Shown: in pieces, positions 58,790 through 64,000 of the stretch
Layout of the letters: every line of letters begins with the position of its first letter
How positions within the stretch are numbered: position 1 is the first letter of the stretch
Assembly: GCF_002920635.1 (NCBI RefSeq)
Contig: NZ_PQSR01000029.1
Span: forward strand, 1-64,000
Direction: 5' to 3'
Length of the DNA: 64,000 nt
Origin: Streptomyces sp. Ru72
Lineage (GTDB): Bacteria > Actinomycetota > Actinomycetes > Streptomycetales > Streptomycetaceae
The notes under the pieces: generated by a model
Told to the model about the DNA's origin: nothing
The model's input: the letters and a program-made list of their open reading frames with translations, nothing else
Databases searched by the model: none
Translations under genes and position numbers: made by a program

Positions 58790-59671
58790 CTACCCCTGGC
58801 GCCCGATGAACTGCGGCCCCTGCGGCGGCAACTCGAAGTCGGGGTCCGGCACCGCCACAGCCGTCTGCGGATACCCGTACGCGGGCACCGGCGCGGTCTG
58901 CGGATACCCGTACGCCGGCTGCGGATACCCGTACGCGGGCTGCGCCGCCGCAGTCGCGGGCGCGGCCACCGTCCCCGCCTCCGCCGGATACCCGTACGCC
59001 GCAGGCGCCCCCACCGGCCGCTCCGGTGGCAACGGCACCGACACCTCCGACGCGGAGACCGGCGCCTCCGGCGTGGAGACCGGCGCCTCCGGCGTGGAGA
59101 CCGGCGCCTCCGCTGCGGCCGCCTCCTCCGACTCGTCCACCGATATGCCGAAGTCGTTCGCGAGGCCCTTCAGCCCGTTGGTGTATCCCTCACCCAGCGC
59201 CCGGAACTTCCAGTTCTCCCCCCGCCGGTACAGCTCCCCGCAGATCAGCGCCGTCTCCGCACCCGTCTCCGGCTTGACGTCGAAGTAGGCCAGCGGCTCC
59301 CCGTCGGAGCCCCCCGCGTCGTACAGCAGGATCCGCAGCCCCCGCACCCGGTCGAACGTGACGTCGTCCGCCGAGGCGACCAGCAGGATCCGCCCCACCC
59401 CCGGCTCGACGCCCGCCAGGTCCGTCTGGATGGTGTCGGTCAGCCCGTCCGTCTCCCGCTTCTTCCCGAGCAGCCGTACCGTCCCGGACGGATGCCGGGG
59501 CTGGTTGTAGAAGACGAAGTCCTCGTCGGACCGCACACGACCGTCGGAACCCAGCAGCAGCGCCGAGGCGTCGACCTCGGGCACGCCCTGCCCCGGCGCC
59601 CAGCGCAGCACCGCCCGTACCGCCGTCGCCTCGAGCAGTACGTTCGACCCCTTCAGCATCGCGTGCGTCAT
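58790..59671 (-). CDS. TerD paralogue with repetitive Pro/Tyr-rich tail
   Basis: 293 residues. Residues 1-180 are a TerD domain (LLEATAVRAVLRWAPGQGVP, VDASALLLGSDGRVRSDEDF, VFYNQPRHPSGTVRLLGKKR, TGAETALICGELYRRGENWK FRAL), but the acidic GDNLTGEGEGDDE loop is replaced by GKKRETDGLTD, so Ca2+ binding is probably lost there. The C-terminal 110 residues contain APVSTPE repeats and four YGYPQ/YGYPA-type repeats ending PDFELPPQGPQFIG, a disordered adhesive tail. Transcribed opposite to the rest of the module. Two starts (59671 and 59680) are possible; the first matches the S. coelicolor homologue I recall. Confidence 0.88.
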   Translation of the reverse strand: MTHAMLKGSNVLLEATAVRAVLRWAPGQGVPEVDASALLLGSDGRVRSDEDFVFYNQPRHPSGTVRLLGKKRETDGLTDTIQTDLAGVEPGVGRILLVASADDVTFDRVRGLRILLYDAGGSDGEPLAYFDVKPETGAETALICGELYRRGENWKFRALGEGYTNGLKGLANDFGISVDESEEAAAAEAPVSTPEAPVSTPEAPVSASEVSVPLPPERPVGAPAAYGYPAEAGTVAAPATAAAQPAYGYPQPAYGYPQTAPVPAYGYPQTAVAVPDPDFELPPQGPQFIGRQG

Positions 59672-59860
59672 GCCCGTCATCCTGCCCTCTCCGTCCTGGT
59701 CACGACAACGCGGGGGCCATCCGTCCGCATGCTCTCCGCACGGTCGTCGACACGACCGAGTTACCTGAACTTCATGCCCGAGGGGAACCCATGACACGGA
59801 GTTGTACGTACTATTACCGGCCACGTCTTTCTGGGCAGTCCTGCATCACGGGGGAGTCAT

Positions 59861-61027
59861 ATGCGTCATTTCGGGCACATCGCCCCTGAGGAGCGGAAGC
59901 GTCTCTTCTACCGCGAGCCGGCCGTCTTCACCGCCGACTCGCCGGCCCCCGTTCTCGCGGCGGCCCTCGGCGCCACCCTCTACAGCCCGGCGACCCGCCC
60001 GTACCTGGCCGACGACGTGGTCAAGCAGGCGGCCCGCGGTGTCGTCTCCATGGTGCTGTGCCTGGAGGACTCCATCGACGACGCGGACGTCGTGCCCGCG
60101 GAGGAGAACCTGGTCCGGCAGTTCACCGACCTGGCGTCCGGTGGTGACGTCGAACTGCCGCTGCTGTTCGTCCGCGTCCGCTTCCCCGAGCAGATCCCGG
60201 ACCTGGTCGCCCGGCTCGGCCCGGCCGTCCGGCTGCTCTCCGGCTTCGTGCTGCCCAAGTTCACCGAGGAACGCGGCGTCCCCTTCCTGGAGGCGCTCAC
60301 CACTGCGGAGGCGGCGAGCGGGCGCCGCCTGTTCGCCATGCCCGTCCTGGAGTCGCCCGACCTGCTCTACCTGGAGTCGCGCCGGGAGACCCTGGACGGG
60401 ATCTTCCGCACAGTCGACAAGTGGCGCGACCGCGTCCTCGCGCTGCGCCTCGGCGTCACCGACTTCTGCTCCTCCTACGGCCTGCGCCGGGCCCCCGACA
60501 TGACCGCCTACGACGTCCAGATCGTCGCCTCCGTGATCGCCGACGTCGTCAACGTCCTCGGCCGCGCCGACGGCACCGGGTTCACGGTGACCGGACCCGT
60601 GTGGGAGTACTTCCGGGTCCAGGAGCGCATGTTCAAGCCACAGTTGCGCCGCAGCCCCTTCCTCGAGGGCCACGTCGAGGAACTGCGCGAGACGCTGATC
60701 GAGCACGACCTGGACGGGCTGCTGCGCGAGATCGCCCTCGACCGCGCCAACGGCCTGCTCGGCAAGACCTGCATCCACCCCTCGCACGTGATGCCGGTGC
60801 ACGCGCTGTCGGTCGTCAGCCACGAGGAGTACAGCGACGCCCAGGACATCCTGCGGCCCGAGCGACTCGGCGGCGGCGTCATGCGCTCGGCGTACACCAA
60901 CAAGATGAACGAGGTGAAGCCGCACCGCGCCTGGGCCGAGCGCACGCTCCGCCGCGCCGAGGTCTTCGGCGTCGCCAACGAGAACATCGGCTTCGTGGAG
61001 CTGCTGGCCGCCGGACTGCCGCAGTGA
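59861..61027 (+). CDS. HpcH/HpaI-like C-C bond lyase of the Ter metabolite module
   Basis: 388 residues. TIM-barrel lyase related to citrate lyase beta subunit and HpaI aldolases: SMVLCLEDSIDDADVVPAEE (metal-binding Glu and Asp), LPKFTEERGVPFLEAL, FAMPVLESPDLLYLESRR, LALRLGVTDFCSSYGLRRAP, GLLGKTCIHPSHVMPVHALS. It probably forms or breaks a C-C bond with a keto acid such as pyruvate or oxaloacetate. In described Ter biosynthetic modules this enzyme travels with PRTases, TRSP, HAD and ATP-grasp proteins. GGGGGAG precedes the ATG. Its stop overlaps the next gene (GTGA). Confidence 0.9.
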   Translation: MRHFGHIAPEERKRLFYREPAVFTADSPAPVLAAALGATLYSPATRPYLADDVVKQAARGVVSMVLCLEDSIDDADVVPAEENLVRQFTDLASGGDVELPLLFVRVRFPEQIPDLVARLGPAVRLLSGFVLPKFTEERGVPFLEALTTAEAASGRRLFAMPVLESPDLLYLESRRETLDGIFRTVDKWRDRVLALRLGVTDFCSSYGLRRAPDMTAYDVQIVASVIADVVNVLGRADGTGFTVTGPVWEYFRVQERMFKPQLRRSPFLEGHVEELRETLIEHDLDGLLREIALDRANGLLGKTCIHPSHVMPVHALSVVSHEEYSDAQDILRPERLGGGVMRSAYTNKMNEVKPHRAWAERTLRRAEVFGVANENIGFVELLAAGLPQ

Positions 61028-63525
61028 CAGCAGTGAAGGAACCGATGAAGAACGTGGTCTGGTCCGGGGCCTGGGTCGCCGAGCGGCTCGGGGTCGAACT
61101 CGTCGGCGACGAGCGGTTGACGGAGCTGCTGGGGCTCGCGCTGCGCCGCAACCCCAAGCGGGCCCACCTGCTCGTCTCCAACGTGCTGGGCAAGCACGTC
61201 CCGCAGTTCCCGTCCGTCGTCCACGGCCACGGAGTGGCGCTCGGCCGGCGGGTGCGGGACCTGCTGGGGGAGGAGGCGGCGGGCCACGCGGTCGTCCTCG
61301 GCTACGCGGAGACGGCCACCGGACTCGGTCACTCCGTCGCGGACGGCCTCGGCCCGGTGCCCTACCTGCACTCCACCCGCCGCCCCGTCGAGGGCGTCGC
61401 CCGCGCCGGCGGTTTCGAGGAGTCCCACTCCCACGCCACCTCGCACCTGCTGCTCCCGGAGGACCCGGCGCTGCTGGCGGGCGACGGCCCGCTCGTCCTG
61501 GTCGACGACGAGTTCTCCACCGGCAACACCGTCATGAACACGATCCGCGACCTGCACGAGCGGTACCCGCGCGAGCGGTACGTCGTCGTCGCCCTGGTCG
61601 ACCTGCGCTCGCCCGCCGATCTGGGCCGGCTCGAGGACTTCGCCCGGCGGATCGGCGCCCGCGTGGACCTGGTGGCCGCGGCGTCGGGCACGGTGAAGCT
61701 GCCCGAGGGCGTCCTGGAGAAGGGGCAGGAGCTGGTCGCCCGGCACGAGACGTCCGTGCGCCAGGAAGAGGCCCACGGGACGATCACCCGTGTCGACCTC
61801 GGCTGGCCCCACGGGCTGCCCGACGGCGGGCGGCACGGTTTCACCCCCGAGCACCGCTCCCGCCTCGAGCGCGCCCTGCCCGCGATGGCGGCGCGGCTCG
61901 CCGGGCAACTGCCCGCCGGCGCCCGCCGTGTCCTCGTCCTCGGCTTCGAGGAGCTGATGTACGCGCCGCTCAGGCTCGCCCGCGAGCTGGAGGAGACGGT
62001 TCCCGCCGAGGTCCGCTACTCCACCACCACCCGTTCGCCGGTCCTCGCGGTCGACGACCCCGGTTACGCGATACGCACCCGCATCGTGTTCCCCGCGCAC
62101 GACGACCCGGCCGACGGCCCCGGCGAGCGCTACGCCTACAACGTCGCGGGCGCCGGCTTCGACGCCGTCGTCGCGGTCGTGGACTCCGCGGCCGACACCC
62201 CCCGACTGCACGCCCCCGGCGGCCTCCTGGACCGGCTCGCCGCGCACACCCCGCACGTCCTGCTCGCGGTCGTCCCCGCCTACGTCCCCGCGCCGCCCCC
62301 GCGCGTCGCCGCCTCCCCGGAAAGATCCGCCATGCTGCCCGAGCCCCTCCGCGGTCCCGCCTTCTCCTCGTACGCGCCCGACGAGGTCGGCTGGCTGCTC
62401 CAGGACCTCTCGGACGTCACCCTCGAGGCACCGACCGAGGAGCGGGAGGAGGCCATCCAGCGCGGCGGCGCGCACTACGCGGAGTCGCTGCCGGTGGAGT
62501 ACCAGCCGAGCGAGCAGTACCAGGAGCTGTTCCACGCGGCCCTCGAGGCATCGGCCGCCCGTCTGGCGCAGGCCGTCGGCGTGGTCACCGAGACGATCCT
62601 CGCCGAGCGCCCCCACTCTCGACTTCGCTCGAGCGGGGGGACCCCCATGCCGCGGCCCGTCCTGGTCTCCCTGGCCCGCGCCGGTACCCCCGTCGGCGTC
62701 CTCATGCGCCGCTGGGCCCAGCACCGGCACGGCCTGGACCTGCCGCACTACGCGGTGTCCATCGTGCGCGGCCGCGGCATCGACGCAAACGCGCTGCGCT
62801 ACCTCGCCGACCGGTACGACCCCGGCGACGTCGTCTTCGTCGACGGCTGGACCGGAAAGGGCGCCATCACCCGGGAACTCGCCGAGGCGATCAGCAAGTT
62901 CGAGGCGTCCGACGGCATCACCGGCTTCGACCCGGAGATCGCGGTGCTCGCCGACCCGGGCTCGTGCGTACGGACGTACGGCACCCGGGAGGACTTCCTC
63001 ATCCCGTCCGCCTGTCTCAACTCCACGGTCTCCGGCCTGATCTCGCGCACGGTGCTGCGCGCCGACCTGGTCGGCCCGCACGACTACCACGGCGCGAAGT
63101 TCTACCGCGAGCTGGCGGGAGCCGATGTCTCGGTGGCCTTCCTCGACGCCGTCTCCGCCCGCTTCGCCGAGGTCGAGGAGGCGGTCGATCTCCAGGCCAA
63201 GGAACTGCTGGCCGGTGACCGTACGCCGACCTGGGAGGGCTGGGCGGCCGTGGAGCGCATCAGCGAGGAGTACGGCATCCACGACGTGAACCTGGTCAAG
63301 CCGGGCGTCGGCGAGACCACGCGCGTGCTGCTGCGCCGGGTGCCCTGGAAGATCCTGGCCCGCGCCGGGGCCGGCGCCGACCTCGACCATGTGCGCCTGC
63401 TGGCCGCCCAGCGGGGCGTGCCGGTGGAGGAGGTCGACGGGCTGCCGTACACCTGCGTGGGGCTGATCCACCCCCGGTACACGCGGGGTGCGACGGGCGC
63501 CGACGGCAGGGCGGTGGCCGGATGA
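61024..63525 (+). CDS. PRTase_2-TRSP-PRTase_1 fusion protein of the Ter module
   Basis: 833 residues. Part 1 (about 1-270): phosphoribosyltransferase with PRPP loop VLVDDEFSTGNTVMNTIRDL (residues about 159-178). Part 2 (about 280-450): TRSP domain (ALPAMAARLAGQLPAGARRV; YNVAGAGFDAVVAVVDSAAD). Part 3 (about 460-830): second phosphoribosyltransferase (PRTase_1/StiP type: EVGWLLQDLSDVTLEAP; VLVSLARAGTPVGVLMRRWA; VVFVDGWTGKGAITREL, its PRPP loop). Together they should build a ribosylated, nucleoside-like product. At residues about 530-541 the peptide PHSRLRSSGGTP, encoded by the 37-bp element at 62610, is inserted. GTG at 61024 is coupled to the upstream stop; ATG at 61045, with AAGGA, is an alternative. 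Confidence 0.85.
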   Translation: MTAVKEPMKNVVWSGAWVAERLGVELVGDERLTELLGLALRRNPKRAHLLVSNVLGKHVPQFPSVVHGHGVALGRRVRDLLGEEAAGHAVVLGYAETATGLGHSVADGLGPVPYLHSTRRPVEGVARAGGFEESHSHATSHLLLPEDPALLAGDGPLVLVDDEFSTGNTVMNTIRDLHERYPRERYVVVALVDLRSPADLGRLEDFARRIGARVDLVAAASGTVKLPEGVLEKGQELVARHETSVRQEEAHGTITRVDLGWPHGLPDGGRHGFTPEHRSRLERALPAMAARLAGQLPAGARRVLVLGFEELMYAPLRLARELEETVPAEVRYSTTTRSPVLAVDDPGYAIRTRIVFPAHDDPADGPGERYAYNVAGAGFDAVVAVVDSAADTPRLHAPGGLLDRLAAHTPHVLLAVVPAYVPAPPPRVAASPERSAMLPEPLRGPAFSSYAPDEVGWLLQDLSDVTLEAPTEEREEAIQRGGAHYAESLPVEYQPSEQYQELFHAALEASAARLAQAVGVVTETILAERPHSRLRSSGGTPMPRPVLVSLARAGTPVGVLMRRWAQHRHGLDLPHYAVSIVRGRGIDANALRYLADRYDPGDVVFVDGWTGKGAITRELAEAISKFEASDGITGFDPEIAVLADPGSCVRTYGTREDFLIPSACLNSTVSGLISRTVLRADLVGPHDYHGAKFYRELAGADVSVAFLDAVSARFAEVEEAVDLQAKELLAGDRTPTWEGWAAVERISEEYGIHDVNLVKPGVGETTRVLLRRVPWKILARAGAGADLDHVRLLAAQRGVPVEEVDGLPYTCVGLIHPRYTRGATGADGRAVAG
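62610..62646 (+). repeat. 37-bp G/C palindromic element inside the PRTase fusion
   Basis: Begins CCCCCACTCTCGACTTCGC and ends GAGCGGGGGGACCCCC. It matches the element in fabH (36173-36137, minus strand) at 35 of 37 positions and is read in the same frame, giving the same peptide PHSRLRSSGGTP. Confidence 0.88.
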
Positions 63526-64000
63526 GCCCCGTACTGGTCGCCAGCGACCTCGACCGCACCCTGATCTACTCGTCCGCCGCGCTCGCGCTGACCATGCCGG
63601 ACGCGCGGGCGCCCCGGCTGCTGTGCGTGGAGGTCCACGAGAGCCGGCCGCTGTCGTACCTGACCGAGACCGCGGCCGGGCTGCTCACCGACCTCGGCGA
63701 CCGGGCGGTGTTCGTACCGACCACCACCCGCACCCGCAAGCAGTACCAGCGCATCAACCTGCCGGGACCCACCCCGGCGTACGCGATCTGCGCGAACGGC
63801 GGCCATCTGCTCGTCGACGGGGTCACGGACCACGACTGGCACGCCGCGGTGCTGGCCCGGCTGGCGGACGAGTGCGCGCCGCTGGCCGAGGTGCGCGAGC
63901 ATCTGACGGCCACCGCCGATCCGGCCTGGGTGCGCAAGCACCGGGTCGCGGAGGACCTGTTCGCCTACCTCGTCGTCGAGCGGGAGCTGCTGCCCGAGGA
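63522..64000 (+). CDS. HAD-superfamily phosphatase of the Ter module, cut by window end
   Basis: The first 159 residues are present. The HAD nucleophile motif DxDxT is VASDLDRTLIYSS (Asp at residues 9 and 11), and the second motif Thr is probably in FVPTTTRTRKQYQRINLPG. A C2-type cap seems to begin at about residue 90 (AYAICANGGHLLVDGVTD). In Ter modules this enzyme is thought to dephosphorylate the ribosylated intermediate made by the PRTases. The ATG overlaps the stop of the fusion gene (ATGA), so it is in the same operon. The frame is open to the window edge. Confidence 0.88.
   Translation, partial: MSPVLVASDLDRTLIYSSAALALTMPDARAPRLLCVEVHESRPLSYLTETAAGLLTDLGDRAVFVPTTTRTRKQYQRINLPGPTPAYAICANGGHLLVDGVTDHDWHAAVLARLADECAPLAEVREHLTATADPAWVRKHRVAEDLFAYLVVERELLPE

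Overview
The window is a chromosomal segment of a high-GC actinomycete, almost certainly a Streptomyces. The evidence is the strong third-position GC bias, many GTG starts, Tat and lipoprotein signals typical of the genus, and the gene cluster fasR-fabD-fabH-acpP-fabF, with MatB, homodimeric AceE and TerD proteins in an order I recall (from memory, not checked) as that of the S. coelicolor SCO2444-SCO2364 region read backwards. I see no rRNA, tRNA, CRISPR array, insertion sequence or phage gene. The window is mostly core chromosome with islands of sugar metabolism and stress functions.

Layout. 1-10 kb: broken matB, a MerR-PP2C fusion, an ATP-grasp protein, an IclR regulator overlapping an SMP-30 lactonase gene, a GH35 beta-galactosidase pseudogene without its catalytic core, an Rrf2 regulator, a lipoprotein M1 aminopeptidase and a secreted LysM/transglycosylase. 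10-20.8 kb (minus strand): an aminotransferase with a Pro/Ala tail, galM, a three-gene sugar ABC importer, a TIM-barrel-like protein, a Zn-dependent dehydrogenase and an enolase-superfamily sugar-acid dehydratase. 21-28.3 kb (plus strand): a LacI regulator and a four-gene YtfQRT-YjfF-like sugar importer. 28.3-34 kb: MarR with a divergent alkenal/enone reductase, an EI24 membrane protein, a second galM, a lipoprotein SGNH hydrolase and DUF3145. 34-39 kb: the type II fatty-acid synthase operon with its activator FasR. 39-50 kb: pirin, a decayed lactococcin-972-type bacteriocin, a MerR/aldo-keto reductase pair, a TetR/MFS pair, a K+ channel and small conserved proteins. 50-64 kb: aceE, DUF3052, peroxiredoxin AhpE, then a large tellurium-resistance (Ter) module: four TerD-family proteins, a DUF475/TerC-like membrane protein, a C-C bond lyase, a PRTase-TRSP-PRTase fusion and a HAD phosphatase cut by the window end.

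How genes may work together. A near-identical 13-bp motif (GAAATTTCGAACA) lies in front of the IclR gene (3419), the dehydratase operon (20769) and the second sugar importer (23380). I infer one IclR regulon linking import, a dehydrogenase, a lactonase and a sugar-acid dehydratase into a non-phosphorylative sugar oxidation route. The Ter module fits the described scheme in which TerD/TerC membrane-associated sensors are coupled to synthesis of a nucleoside-like metabolite.

Most unusual points: (1) a nearly identical 37-bp G/C palindromic element sits in frame in two unrelated genes, fabH and the PRTase fusion, adding the peptide PHSRLRSSGGTP to each, with two looser relatives in intergenic DNA; (2) the shared IclR operator; (3) a MerR-PP2C fusion with a strong internal ribosome-binding site; (4) the composition of the Ter module, including a TerD paralogue that has lost the acidic loop; (5) gene remnants (GH35, bacteriocin, possibly matB).
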